This document shows, one piece after another, positions 16,944-24,601 of a DNA stretch of 64,000 nt. The stretch is from Flagellimonas sp. 389. Its GTDB lineage: Bacteria > Bacteroidota > Bacteroidia > Flavobacteriales > Flavobacteriaceae. Position numbers and translations under genes: made by a program. The notes beneath the pieces are model-generated. The model was given only the letters and a program-made list of their open reading frames with translations, was not told where the DNA came from and did not search any database. The stretch is taken from NCBI RefSeq assembly GCF_018449435.1, contig NZ_JAHCMU010000010.1, forward strand, positions 62,001-126,000, given 5' to 3'. Each line of letters starts with the position of its first letter. Within the stretch, counting starts at the first letter, position 1.

Positions 16944-19073
16944 ATGCAACTCATCCCCTACATTTTAAAACAAACACAACTTTCAGAAAAAAGCATCGAA
17001 AATACGGTTGCACTATTGAACGAAGATTGTACAATTCCCTTCATATCCAGATATCGAAAAGAACGTACGGGCAATCTGGATGAGGTGCAAGTTGGTGAAA
17101 TCGTAAAGTTCAAAACCCAATTTGAGGCTCTCGAAAAAAGAAAACAGGCCATTCTCAAAGTTGTTGAAGAACAAGGGGCACTTACTCCAGACTTAAAGAC
17201 AAAGTTTGAAAACTGTATCGATTTAGCGGTATTAGAGGATATCTACCTTCCTTTTAAGAAAAGTAAAAAAACAAAAGCGGAAACTGCCAGAAAACAAGGT
17301 CTTGAACCTTTGGCCAAAATCATCATGGCCCAAAAAAACGATGAAATTGAATTTATCGCTTCCAAATATATCAGCAATGAGATCATTAATGAGGATGACG
17401 CCCTGGAAGGTGCTCGCTATATCATCGCAGAATGGATCAATGAACGTACCGATATTCGCAACCAACTACGAAATCAACTAGATCGACATGCTGTAATCAC
17501 TTCAAAAGTCATCAAAACAAAAAAGGAAAGTGAAAAAGCCCAAAAATTTCGAGATTATTTTGATTGGAGCGAATCGCTAAATAGATGTCCATCGCATAGG
17601 TTCTTGGCCATTTTAAGAGCAGAAAAAGAAGGTTTTATCCGCATAAAAATTGAAATTGATAACGATAGAGCACTCGACAATATAGAAAGGCGTATCATAA
17701 AATCGAACAATGCATGTGCTGCTCAAATTGAATTGGCAATTACTGATGCCTACAAACGACTTTTATTACCTTCCCTATCCAACGAGATTTTAAAAAATGC
17801 CAAAGAAAAAGCGGATACCGATGCTATTCAGGTGTTTTCCAAAAACCTAAAACAACTGTTGTTGGGGGCGCCATTGGGCGAAAAACGAATTTTGGCCATT
17901 GACCCTGGTTTTAGAACGGGGTGCAAAGTGGTCTGCTTGGATGCACAGGGAGATTTAAAACACAATGAGACCATTTATCCCCATGCACCCCAAAACAAAA
18001 GTTCGGATGCCATTAAAAAAATAAGTTCTTTGGTAGATGCACACAAAATTGAAGCTATTGCCATTGGGAACGGAACGGCATCGCGCGAAACGGAACGACT
18101 TGTAAAACGAATATCCTTTAAAAATCCTATTGAAGTATTTGTGGTCAGCGAGGCGGGTGCTTCCATTTACTCCGCATCCAAAATAGCTAGGGATGAATTT
18201 CCCAATTATGATGTTACCGTGCGCGGAGCGGTTTCTATTGGGCGTCGTTTGGCCGACCCATTGGCAGAATTGGTCAAAATAGATGCAAAATCCATTGGTG
18301 TAGGGCAATATCAGCACGATGTAGACCAGACAAAACTCAAAACATCGTTGGATACGGTTGTAGAAAGTTGCGTGAACGCTGTTGGCGTGAACATTAACAC
18401 CGCTAGTGTTCCCTTACTCAGTTACGTATCGGGTATTGGGCCCAAACTCGCCGAAAATATAGTTGCCTATAGAAATGAAAACGGCATCTTTAAGAGTAGG
18501 GAAGAAATTAAAAAAGTTTCCCGTTTGGGCGGTAAAGCCTTTGAGCAGGGTGCTGGATTCTTACGCATAAAAGATGGTATTAATCCCTTGGATGATTCTG
18601 CCGTGCACCCTGAAAGTTATCGTATCGTTGCAAAAATGGCGAAGGATAAAGGAATAGATGTATCGGATATCATCCAAAACGAAGCTGTCATACAACAGAT
18701 AAATATAGAATCGTACTGCACGGATACCGTTGGAATGCCAACCTTAACGGATATTCTTGAAGAATTGAAACGACCAGGGCTGGACCGTAGGGAAAAAGCG
18801 AAGGTTTTCACCTTCAATCAAAACATTAAACAAATTACCGATTTACAGCAAGGCCAATTGTTACCAGGAATTGTAAATAACATTACAAATTTTGGATGTT
18901 TTGTGGATATTGGTATCAAAGAAAGTGGTCTTATCCATGTTTCGAACCTATCCGATTCTTTTGTGAAGGATGTGAATGCCCATGTAAGTTTACATCAACA
19001 AATCGTGGTAAAAGTTTTGGACGTGGATGTGCCAAGAAAACGTATCCAATTGGCATTGCATAAAAAAGATTGA
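16944..19073 (+). CDS. tex: Tex family S1 RNA-binding protein
   Basis: A 709-residue protein with the full Tex architecture: N-terminal helical domain (FISRYRKERTGNLDEVQVGEI), YqgF/RNase-H-like domain (ILAIDPGFRTGCKVVCLD, about residue 315), helix-hairpin-helix region (LSYVSGIGPKLAENIVAYR and SREEIKKVSRLGGKAFEQGAGFLRI), and a C-terminal S1 domain (GQLLPGIVNNITNFGCFVDIGIKESGLIH, about 638-709). Tex binds nucleic acid and influences transcription or RNA handling. It is a standalone gene; the HDAC-like gene starts 8 bp downstream and may be co-transcribed. Confidence 0.96.
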   Translation: MQLIPYILKQTQLSEKSIENTVALLNEDCTIPFISRYRKERTGNLDEVQVGEIVKFKTQFEALEKRKQAILKVVEEQGALTPDLKTKFENCIDLAVLEDIYLPFKKSKKTKAETARKQGLEPLAKIIMAQKNDEIEFIASKYISNEIINEDDALEGARYIIAEWINERTDIRNQLRNQLDRHAVITSKVIKTKKESEKAQKFRDYFDWSESLNRCPSHRFLAILRAEKEGFIRIKIEIDNDRALDNIERRIIKSNNACAAQIELAITDAYKRLLLPSLSNEILKNAKEKADTDAIQVFSKNLKQLLLGAPLGEKRILAIDPGFRTGCKVVCLDAQGDLKHNETIYPHAPQNKSSDAIKKISSLVDAHKIEAIAIGNGTASRETERLVKRISFKNPIEVFVVSEAGASIYSASKIARDEFPNYDVTVRGAVSIGRRLADPLAELVKIDAKSIGVGQYQHDVDQTKLKTSLDTVVESCVNAVGVNINTASVPLLSYVSGIGPKLAENIVAYRNENGIFKSREEIKKVSRLGGKAFEQGAGFLRIKDGINPLDDSAVHPESYRIVAKMAKDKGIDVSDIIQNEAVIQQINIESYCTDTVGMPTLTDILEELKRPGLDRREKAKVFTFNQNIKQITDLQQGQLLPGIVNNITNFGCFVDIGIKESGLIHVSNLSDSFVKDVNAHVSLHQQIVVKVLDVDVPRKRIQLALHKKD

Positions 19074-19080
19074 TCTTACA

Positions 19081-19983
19081 ATGCTCAAAATTGCTTTCCA
19101 TCCTATTTATAAACATCCTTTACCAGAGGGGCATCGTTTTCCCATGATCAAGTACGACCTCTTACCACAGCAGTTACTACATGAAGGCACTTGTGATGAA
19201 GCTAATTTTTTTCAACCGGAAACTCCAAAAGATACTATCATTTTAGCGGCGCATGATGCTGAATATTATAACAAACTCATCAATCTGAGCATTAAACCAA
19301 GTGCTGCTCGAAAGATAGGTTTTCCGTTAAGCAATGAACTGGTACAACGGGAGCGAATTATTGCAGATGGCACCATAAAAGGTTGTGAATTTGCTTTGAA
19401 GCATGGCATAGCTATGAATATTGCGGGAGGCACACATCATGCCTACTCTAACCGGGGAGAAGCTTTTTGTATGTTGAACGATCAAGCTATTGGCGCTAGG
19501 TATCTTCAAAATGAAGGAAAAGCACAAAAAATATTGATTGTAGATTTAGATGTGCATCAGGGAAACGGCACGGCTGAAATATTTCAGGATGACGATGCCG
19601 TCTTCACTTTTTCAATGCACGGTAGTGGAAATTATCCGTTTAAAAAAGAAGAGTCCGATTTAGATATTCCCTTAGAAAAGGGAACAACCGATGAAGAATA
19701 TCTTTCCATCCTAAAAAATACGCTACCAAAACTGTTGAAACAGGTGAATCCTGACTTTATCTTTTATCTCTGTGGCGTAGATGTGCTGTCTTCGGATAAA
19801 CTCGGAACGCTGGGAATGACTTTAGAAGGCTGCAAAGAGCGTGACCGCTATGTACTCCAAACATGCCTGAATGCCAAAATACCCGTACAATGTAGTATGG
19901 GCGGTGGATATTCACCTGATATAAAAACAATAGTCGAGGCGCATGCCAATACTTTTAGACTTGCCCAAGAAATCTTCTTCTAA
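19081..19983 (+). CDS. Histone deacetylase family (AcuC-like) deacetylase
   Basis: A 300-residue zinc amidohydrolase of the class II HDAC-like/AcuC/AphA superfamily. Visible motifs: GGTHHAYSNRGEAFCMLND (catalytic His pair), IVDLDVHQGNGTAEIF (zinc ligands Asp and His), FSMHGSGNYPF and GVDVLSSDKLG (third ligand Asp). An upstream in-frame extension overlaps tex and is rejected in favour of the ATG at 19081, which starts the conserved LKIAFHPIYKHPLP. Bacterial relatives deacetylate acetyl-lysine, acetylpolyamines or other amides; the substrate is unknown. Confidence 0.9.
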   Translation: MLKIAFHPIYKHPLPEGHRFPMIKYDLLPQQLLHEGTCDEANFFQPETPKDTIILAAHDAEYYNKLINLSIKPSAARKIGFPLSNELVQRERIIADGTIKGCEFALKHGIAMNIAGGTHHAYSNRGEAFCMLNDQAIGARYLQNEGKAQKILIVDLDVHQGNGTAEIFQDDDAVFTFSMHGSGNYPFKKEESDLDIPLEKGTTDEEYLSILKNTLPKLLKQVNPDFIFYLCGVDVLSSDKLGTLGMTLEGCKERDRYVLQTCLNAKIPVQCSMGGGYSPDIKTIVEAHANTFRLAQEIFF

Positions 19984-20002
19984 AACCCGCTGTTAGATTT
20001 TG

Positions 20003-20010
20003 TAACTTTG
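20003..20010 (+). promoter_or_regulatory. -7 promoter element of the ferritin gene
   Basis: TAACTTTG matches the Bacteroidota -7 consensus TAnnTTTG and ends 16 bp before the ferritin ATG. No good -33 TTTG was found at the right distance, so confidence is limited. Confidence 0.45.
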
Positions 20011-20026
20011 TTAAAAAGGACAACTT

Positions 20027-20554
20027 ATGTTATCAAAGAAGCTAGAAAAAGCGTTAAACAATCAAATACGGATAGAGGCAGAATCGTCTCAAGTCTATCT
20101 TTCAATGGCCTCTTGGGCCGAAGTAAAAGGATTAGAGGGCGTAGCTGGGTTTATGTACCGCCATTCTGATGAAGAACGCATGCATATGCTAAAATTGGTG
20201 AAATATGTAAACGAGAGAGGCGGACATGCCAATATTTCGGATTTAAAGGCTCCTGAAACCGAGTTTGGAACATTGACAAAAATGTTGCAAGAACTTTATG
20301 ACCATGAAGTTTTTGTTTCACAAAGTATCAATGAACTGGTCCATGTTACCTTAGAGGAAAAAGACTATGCCACGCATAATTTTCTGCAGTGGTATGTAGC
20401 CGAGCAATTGGAAGAAGAGGCCTTGGCAAGAACTGTTCTTGATAAAATCAACTTAATAGGAAATGATAAGGGTGGATTGTACCTTTTTGACAGGGACATT
20501 CAACAATTAACTGTTGAGAGTGCTGCATCGGATAATGGCGGCGAACAATTTTAA
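20027..20554 (+). CDS. ftnA: Non-heme ferritin
   Basis: A 175-residue four-helix-bundle iron-storage protein. Ferroxidase ligands are recognisable: Glu in IRIEAESSQVYLSMASW, the HSDEERMHMLKL segment (E-x-x-H), and later glutamates in VAEQLEEEALARTVLDKI. It would form a 24-subunit cytoplasmic shell that oxidises Fe(II) and stores Fe(III). Length is normal. A -7 promoter element lies just upstream. It is followed by a small cysteine-rich gene on the same strand, about 60 bp away. Confidence 0.95.
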   Translation: MLSKKLEKALNNQIRIEAESSQVYLSMASWAEVKGLEGVAGFMYRHSDEERMHMLKLVKYVNERGGHANISDLKAPETEFGTLTKMLQELYDHEVFVSQSINELVHVTLEEKDYATHNFLQWYVAEQLEEEALARTVLDKINLIGNDKGGLYLFDRDIQQLTVESAASDNGGEQF

Positions 20555-20614
20555 CAGTCATATTTATTTAGATTAATTTAAAATAACTTATTTTTGACCT
20601 ATCTGTGTTTTGCG

Positions 20615-20773
20615 ATGGGTAAAAAGAATAAATCAAAAAAAGATAATAAAGCCTCACTAAAGGAGCTAACGCTTACCAATTGTAAGACAAAATGTTGTAA
20701 AAAATACAAAAAGGCAGAGCATAAACGCTGTAAGCGTTGCCCATGTTTTGATCTACTTAAGAAAGTAGCATAA
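20615..20773 (+). CDS. Small basic cysteine-rich protein (52 residues)
   Basis: The ATG at 20615 opens 52 codons ending at TAA 20771-20773. The protein starts MGKKNKSKKDNKASLKE and carries six cysteines in the C-terminal half, arranged C-K-T-K-C-C, then C-K-R-C-P-C. The arrangement suggests a zinc- or metal-binding knuckle on a strongly basic peptide. It sits directly after ferritin and before an intrinsic terminator, so it is probably transcribed, perhaps with ferritin. Similar short CKxKCCKKYKK peptides occur in Flavobacteriaceae, but no function is known to me. Confidence 0.65.
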   Translation: MGKKNKSKKDNKASLKELTLTNCKTKCCKKYKKAEHKRCKRCPCFDLLKKVA

Positions 20774-20774
20774 A

Positions 20775-20799
20775 AAAAGCCACCTGTGAGGTGGCTTTT
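20775..20799 (+). terminator. Intrinsic terminator
   Basis: AAAAGCCACC (20775-20784) and GGTGGCTTTT (20790-20799) form a perfect 10-bp hairpin with a 5-nt loop, followed by a T-rich run. It ends the small cysteine-rich gene and could also act for the convergent gene on the other strand. Confidence 0.9.
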
Positions 20800-20819
20800 A
20801 TATTTTTTAGGCTATGCTA

Positions 20820-21233
20820 TTACTTCTTCATATCGGATTGCGTTACCTTACCAGTATTCTGAATTGAGAAAAAATCCGTATCCGATAGTGACAAATACTC
20901 TTTTGCTTTTTGAAAGTACAGTTCACTATGTGGTTTGTCATGTGTACAGCTTTTAAGATGTTCTTTGTATGCATCCTTCTTACCTTTCATATACACCAAG
21001 TATGAGGTAAAGTTCATCTTACCTAAATCCCGCTCGTACATTCTTTGATCTACCCAATAATCCGATTCATCCTGATTACTTAAAAGTAGGATTGATTGTT
21101 CATAATCAGCATCGCGTTGCGCCAACTTTTCATAAAATCGAAATCCGTTTACCGTGTGGTTCTGGTTTTGGGTGAAAGTCCCAAACCAAGAACTACAAGC
21201 AAGCACCATTAATGGAAAACGAACTGCTCTCAT
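20820..21233 (-). CDS. Hypothetical secreted or lipid-anchored protein
   Basis: A 137-residue protein with an N-terminal hydrophobic segment (FPLMVLACSSWFG) that fits a short signal peptide. The VLAC sequence could be a lipobox, making it a lipoprotein. The mature part is charged and helical with two cysteines only (one at the lipobox, one in KSCTHDK). It includes a run FTSYLVYMKGKKDAYKEHLKSC. No family was recognised. It lies between terminators and is probably monocistronic. Confidence 0.6.
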   Translation of the reverse strand: MRAVRFPLMVLACSSWFGTFTQNQNHTVNGFRFYEKLAQRDADYEQSILLLSNQDESDYWVDQRMYERDLGKMNFTSYLVYMKGKKDAYKEHLKSCTHDKPHSELYFQKAKEYLSLSDTDFFSIQNTGKVTQSDMKK

Positions 21234-21326
21234 GTATTAATCATTCTATTTATGTTGGACGGGCTACCAACAAAAGTGTTGCGTGATTTCCCTTTAAATT
21301 AAAGTTAATTTACCCTTAAAAAGAAA

Positions 21327-21349
21327 AAAGAGGGTCAAACACCCCCTTT
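21327..21349 (-). terminator. Intrinsic terminator after ssb
   Basis: AAAGAGGGT (21327-21335) pairs with ACCCCCTTT (21341-21349) at 8 of 9 positions with a 5-nt loop. On the minus strand it is followed by a run of T, and it lies 23 bp beyond the ssb stop. Confidence 0.75.
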
Positions 21350-21371
21350 ATCGTTTATCTGTTAGTCCAAC

Positions 21372-21704
21372 TTATTTGCCTAACATCAAAAGTTCATTGC
21401 ACTTGATCTCAGTGATGTATCGTTTCTCGCCCTCTTTGGTTTCATACGAACGTGATACCAACTTTCCTTCAATCGCAACTTCTTTACCTTTCATTAAATA
21501 GTTTTCCACAATCTCTGCTGTTTTCCCCCAAGCAACGATATTATGCCATTGGGTATCCGTCACCTTTTCCCCCTCGGCGTTTTTATAGGATTCGTTTGTA
21601 GCTATTGAAAATTTTGCCAGTTTACTGCCATTTTCCAACAGTACGATTTCTGGGTCATTTCCAAGGTTTCCAATCAACTGTACTTTGTTTCTTAGTGAGT
21701 TCAT
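21372..21704 (-). CDS. ssb: Single-stranded DNA-binding protein, short form
   Basis: A 110-residue protein consisting of the OB-fold only: NKVQLIGNLGNDPEI, KLAKFSIATNESY, TQWHNIVAWGKTAEIVENYLMKGKEVAIEGKL, SYETKEGEKRYITEI. It ends LLMLGK with no glycine/proline-rich linker and no acidic DDDIPF-type tail. That tail in housekeeping SSB recruits partner proteins. Short SSBs of this kind are common in Bacteroidota as extra copies, often near mobile DNA, and a shortened radC homologue lies 1.5 kb away. The main replication SSB is presumably elsewhere. Confidence 0.9.
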   Translation of the reverse strand: MNSLRNKVQLIGNLGNDPEIVLLENGSKLAKFSIATNESYKNAEGEKVTDTQWHNIVAWGKTAEIVENYLMKGKEVAIEGKLVSRSYETKEGEKRYITEIKCNELLMLGK

Positions 21705-21887
21705 CTTTTTTAAATTTTACGTGTTAAACAGTTCATACTATCGAACGCTTATCATTCGACAGGGCAAACATAAGAGCAGTAAAAAACAGGAATCGGTTTT
21801 AAAACATTTGTTTTCGTTTGTAAACGGATGTAAATAATTGTGTATAGATAATAAACAAATTTTGTACTCCTGTAAGATGGAGGTCAA

Positions 21888-22028
21888 TTGGGTACGTTCG
21901 GTAATCTGAAAAAGATCACGGAATACATGGAAGGTAAAGATTTTCCTAGTTACTGGACATTGGTGCGAAAGTCAGAAAACCCTCTAATTTATGGACATTA
22001 CAAGATTTACAAGGTAAAACATCACTAA
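21888..22028 (+). pseudogene. Probable gene remnant (46-codon open frame)
   Basis: An open frame without a good start (TTG at 21888, ATG at 21927) encodes a protein-like tail: LKKITEYMEGKDFPSYW, then TLVRKSENPLIYGHYKIYK. Its composition is typical of real protein, and the frame upstream is closed by a stop near 21873. It could be the 3' end of a broken gene or a very short peptide. No homolog is recognised. It lies in the otherwise gene-poor 700 bp after ssb. Confidence 0.3.
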
Positions 22029-22220
22029 AATAAAACATAGGTTTTCAACCAACTTATGTATAACAAATCTGTTTTATGACTATCTGATATTCAATATATT
22101 AAACTAATTTATTTTTCAAAACTCTGAAAAAAATACTTCGATTGTTAACAACTCTTGAAAACTACGAGGTTTGTAGTCTATTTCCGATCTTAATATAGAT
22201 TAGCTTTGTCTTAATAAAAC

Positions 22221-22254
22221 AAAAAAGCCCAAACTTGACGGAGCGGACTTTTTT
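22221..22254. terminator. Bidirectional terminator-like hairpin
   Basis: AAAAAAGCCC (22221-22230) pairs with GGACTTTTTT (22245-22254) with one G-T pair, and has A-run and T-run flanks. It sits 29 bp before the tmRNA-like relic in a region with no clear gene. Confidence 0.55.
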
Positions 22255-22282
22255 GGTTTTTAGAAATGTAATAAAAAAGTAA

Positions 22283-22350
22283 GGGGCTGTCTAGCGATGT
22301 TACGGAGTTCCTATTCTTAAACAGAGGGTGCAATCCCCTCCAGCTCCACT
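22283..22350 (+). ncRNA. tmRNA/tRNA-like remnant (possible attachment site)
   Basis: GGGGCTG (22283-22289) pairs with CAGCTCC (22341-22347) as a 7-bp acceptor stem with one G-T pair. GAGGG-TGCAATC-CCCTC (22324-22340) forms a 5-bp T-arm with a 7-nt loop, followed by AC and a T run. The GGGGCUG/CAGCUCC acceptor pair is that of tmRNA. The intervening 34 nt cannot hold a tmRNA message domain or normal D and anticodon arms, and the T-loop lacks the usual TTC. It is best read as a collapsed ssrA-like copy or the 3' end of a tRNA-like gene carried as an integration scar. Confidence 0.35.
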
Positions 22351-22406
22351 TTTTTGTTATGCAAATATAAACAATAGCAGCTATATACGCGAAAAATAAG
22401 AGCATT

Positions 22407-22910
22407 ATGTCAAAAATATCCTTACAAGATTTACTGGAAGAAAAGACTATACTGGAGAAAAAGCTGACTATTTTGAATTTGATGATTGATGCATATTCGG
22501 ATGATAATTTTAATATAGTGGACTTCGATTCACCGATTGAATTTACGTCCAAAATGATAGAGACCAAAGAAGTTCCCTACGACGATTTCCCATACCACAA
22601 AAAATGGCTTGAACAAATATTGTATTTATTGGATAAGAAAGGCAGGTTTTTAAGCAATCATGAATTAGCTGAATCATTAATGCCTTATTATCATCAATAT
22701 AATATTGATAGGTTGAAAAGAAAAGTATCAGTTAACATATCAGCTGCCTACAAAAATGAAACAGTTGATGGACTTATAAAATTTAAAATCAATAATACTC
22801 CAAAAGGAAATGTTTGGGGTTATAAAAAATGGTTGAATACGGATGGTAAAATAATTGAAAAATATCGCCCTTTTGAAACAAAGGAAACAAGTCAAATGAC
22901 GATATATTAA
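22407..22910 (+). CDS. Hypothetical protein with coiled-coil start and winged-helix-like core
   Basis: A 167-residue protein. Residues 1-30 (MSKISLQDLLEEKTILEKKLTILNLMIDAY) form a short coiled coil. The middle (YHKKWLEQILYLLDKKGRFLSNHELAESLM...RLKRKVSVNISAAYKNETVDGLIKFKI) looks like an HB1/ASXL-type or HARE-like winged helix. The ending has NTPKGNVWGYKKWLN. This pattern suggests a small DNA-associated regulator, and such proteins are often accessory genes in Bacteroidota. No family can be named with certainty. It stands alone in the accessory segment, with a long inverted repeat just after its stop. Confidence 0.6.
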   Translation: MSKISLQDLLEEKTILEKKLTILNLMIDAYSDDNFNIVDFDSPIEFTSKMIETKEVPYDDFPYHKKWLEQILYLLDKKGRFLSNHELAESLMPYYHQYNIDRLKRKVSVNISAAYKNETVDGLIKFKINNTPKGNVWGYKKWLNTDGKIIEKYRPFETKETSQMTIY

Positions 22911-22917
22911 AAATAAG

Positions 22918-22986
22918 GTGGCACTATAAAGATAGGTCCAGACCAACGGTTGACGAACTTAGGCTGTACATTGCTTGAAGTGCCAC
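22918..22986. repeat. Inverted repeat after the hypothetical gene
   Basis: GTGGCACT (22918-22925) is repeated inverted as AGTGCCAC (22979-22986), enclosing 53 nt and followed by TTTT. It could be a transcript-end structure. The plus strand from 22917 to 23096 is also open but lacks an ATG, encoding a tail with KVCRLSLGQGFEKLPSEKG, so a remnant gene is equally possible. Confidence 0.35.
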
Positions 22987-23085
22987 TTTTAAAATACATA
23001 CTCCGCATCATTAGCGGACATATAGACGAGAAAATCAAAGTGTGCCGTCTCTCATTAGGACAGGGCTTTGAAAAATTACCGTCGG

Positions 23086-23119
23086 AAAAGGGGTAAGCTT
23101 GGCGGTGAGCCCCTTTTTT
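23086..23119 (+). terminator. Intrinsic terminator-like hairpin
   Basis: AAAAGGGG (23086-23093) pairs with CCCCTTTT (23110-23117), with a 16-nt loop and a T run. It directly follows the stop codon of the open but ATG-less frame ending at 23096. Confidence 0.6.
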
Positions 23120-23189
23120 CATGACCAAATCTAAGTATTATACCAATCGGATCCAAAACATTTATGACTTTTTTGGAGGTGTTGGCAGT

Positions 23190-23594
23190 TTACTGTATGG
23201 ATATATAGTCCGTTTCGGTGATAATGATGTGATCCAACATGGTTATTCCCAATATGGCTCCTGCCCTTTCCATTTCATCCGTAAACTTTAAATCGGACTT
23301 ACTGGGTTCCAATTTTCCCGAAGGGTGGTTATGGCAGAAAATGACCTTTGTACACTTTTTTGATACCGCCAAGCTGAAAACGTCAACTGGGGCTAGAATG
23401 TTCCTGTTGCGGGTTCCAATGGTCACGAGTTCTATATAGTCGATATCATTGGTCGGGCCTATACCTATGGTCCAAAAGTATTCCTTGTTCCTGTGGTGCC
23501 TATTCTGACGCCACAATACCTTTTGCATTATGCGGGCCATATCACCACTGTCGGATATGTTTTTGTCCTCTCCTTTAGGTAGTCTCACAGTCAT
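23190..23594 (-). CDS. RadC-like JAB domain protein (short form)
   Basis: A 134-residue protein with the JAMM/MPN metal-binding motif (CHNHPSGKLEPSKSDLKFTDEM, H-x-H-P-S-G then D) and a TRNRNILAPVDVFSLAV segment typical of RadC. The N-terminal UvrC/HhH domain of full RadC is missing, so it is the short accessory form common on Bacteroidota mobile elements. The predicted fold is a metalloprotease or nuclease-like domain, and the physiological role of RadC is unclear. The upstream flank (23595-23668) shows no gene. Confidence 0.85.
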   Translation of the reverse strand: MTVRLPKGEDKNISDSGDMARIMQKVLWRQNRHHRNKEYFWTIGIGPTNDIDYIELVTIGTRNRNILAPVDVFSLAVSKKCTKVIFCHNHPSGKLEPSKSDLKFTDEMERAGAILGITMLDHIIITETDYISIQ

Positions 23595-23668
23595 GGGTTA
23601 AAGATAGGAAAATTGTATTCCTCCAGTTCTTGACTTTATTCTATAATGTATATAGATGCCCCACTAGC

Positions 23669-23785
23669 CTATTCTTTGGCCTTTTTCTTCAACTTGTAGA
23701 ATATATATAGCCAAACACCAACTAAAGCCACTACAGTTAAAGTTACACTTGTTATTATAGCTGTGATTTCGTTTTCCGTTTGCAT
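23669..23785 (-). CDS. Small single-pass membrane protein (38 residues)
   Basis: From the ATG complementary to 23783-23785, 38 codons encode MQTENEITAII, one hydrophobic helix (TSVTLTVVALVGVWLYIFY) and a basic tail KLKKKAKE. The layout (short acidic N-terminus, single transmembrane helix, lysine tail) is that of many small bacterial membrane proteins. It starts the run of tiny membrane genes between 23.6 and 24.8 kb. Function unknown. Confidence 0.5.
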   Translation of the reverse strand: MQTENEITAIITSVTLTVVALVGVWLYIFYKLKKKAKE

Positions 23786-23852
23786 AGTTAGTTTTTAGAC
23801 TCTCTAAGTTAGCACTTTTGCTTTTAGTACCTTTAATCACCCCTAGACTATT

Positions 23853-23872
23853 TTTCTGGTTCAGGAGGGTTT
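23853..23872. repeat. 20-bp direct repeat, copy 1
   Basis: TTTCTGGTTCAGGAGGGTTT occurs here and, without mismatch, at 24179-24198. Copy 2 contains the last codons and stop of the 24187-24468 gene (reverse strand KPS-stop). Copy 1 also reads L-K-P-S-stop on the reverse strand, so it may be the end of a lost paralog. Confidence 0.7.
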
Positions 23873-23887
23873 TAAGTAGATTTGAAT

Positions 23888-24124
23888 ATGATTGAATTTC
23901 TTACGGAGTGGTCAATGGACGACCCTAAATGGTTGGTAATATTTATACTTATTGGAGGATGGGTATTTTGGTCGCAACTGAGCTTTACCTTAAAGCATGG
24001 TTATAATTCTTGGCTGGAAAAACCACATGGTTTTAACAATTGGATAAGAGCCATAGGTGGGTTGCTAATGTTTCTATATGGCCTTATTGAACTTTTGAGA
24101 AGATTGTATCTCGTTGTTTTTTAA
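23888..24124 (+). CDS. Small membrane protein, unknown function
   Basis: A 78-residue protein from the ATG at 23888. Two hydrophobic segments are visible (WLVIFILIGGWVFWSQLSF and AIGGLLMFLYGLIELLRRLYLVVF), separated by a polar loop rich in aromatic residues (KHGYNSWLEKPHGFNNW). No family recognised. Short repeated motifs flank it on both sides, suggesting that this part of the segment has been shuffled by duplication. Confidence 0.6.
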   Translation: MIEFLTEWSMDDPKWLVIFILIGGWVFWSQLSFTLKHGYNSWLEKPHGFNNWIRAIGGLLMFLYGLIELLRRLYLVVF

Positions 24125-24128
24125 TAGC

Positions 24129-24153
24129 GTTTGTCCCGCTTTGTATATAGATG
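24129..24153. repeat. 25-bp direct repeat, copy 1
   Basis: A 25-bp sequence starting GTTTGTCCCGCTTT and ending ATATAGATG recurs at 24492-24516 with one mismatch. The two copies flank the small gene at 24187-24468. Confidence 0.75.
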
Positions 24154-24178
24154 TCTGAAAGTCTACCCTTAGATTCTC

Positions 24179-24198
24179 TTTCTGGTTCAGGAGGGTTT
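24179..24198. repeat. 20-bp direct repeat, copy 2
   Basis: Exact second copy of the element at 23853-23872. It overlaps the 3' end of the gene on the minus strand. Confidence 0.7.
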
Positions 24199-24468
24199 CT
24201 TACTGTCTTTGTAGAATGATTTCCCTATTCTAAATATCATATAAGCTATAAACCAACCAACGGATTGCCAAAACCAATCTTGAGTTAACTCGTTCCTGAC
24301 AACTGCCTTAGGGTCTAGCAATTGATAAGGCGTCCTTTTTATCAGGGGTATAAGGTCTGGGATAAGATAAATACCAATTGCAATGCTCAGAAGAATAAGC
24401 AATGTAGCAATTATTCTATATAAAATTTTGCGGCTTTTGGACACTTCTTTAAAAGTATCCATTTTCAA
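24187..24468 (-). CDS. Small two-helix membrane protein, unknown function
   Basis: A 93-residue protein with two predicted membrane helices (ILYRIIATLLILLSIAIGIYLIPDL and WFWQSVGWFIAYMIFRIGKSFY) and polar ends. A second possible ATG two codons in would make little difference. The C-terminal codons lie within the duplicated 20-bp element. No relatives recognised; it belongs with the other small membrane genes of this accessory segment. Confidence 0.6.
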   Translation of the reverse strand: MKMDTFKEVSKSRKILYRIIATLLILLSIAIGIYLIPDLIPLIKRTPYQLLDPKAVVRNELTQDWFWQSVGWFIAYMIFRIGKSFYKDSKKPS

Positions 24469-24491
24469 TCATTCAAAAAAACTTCTTCGGT

Positions 24492-24516
24492 GTTTGTCCC
24501 GCTTTATATATAGATG
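24492..24516. repeat. 25-bp direct repeat, copy 2
   Basis: Matches 24129-24153 at 24 of 25 positions. A shorter piece, TATATAGATG, is also present near 23648-23657. Confidence 0.75.
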
Positions 24517-24601
24517 CCAAGAGCGGAGTGGATGTAAAAAACAAAGCAATTAGGAACGACAATACTTATAGCGATTCGAAAGGGCGTTTACTTTTTGTCG
24601 T

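Noticed and set aside
22907-23128. Minus-strand gene of 73 residues
   Set aside because: It spans a terminator-like hairpin and a long inverted repeat, and its composition is not protein-like.
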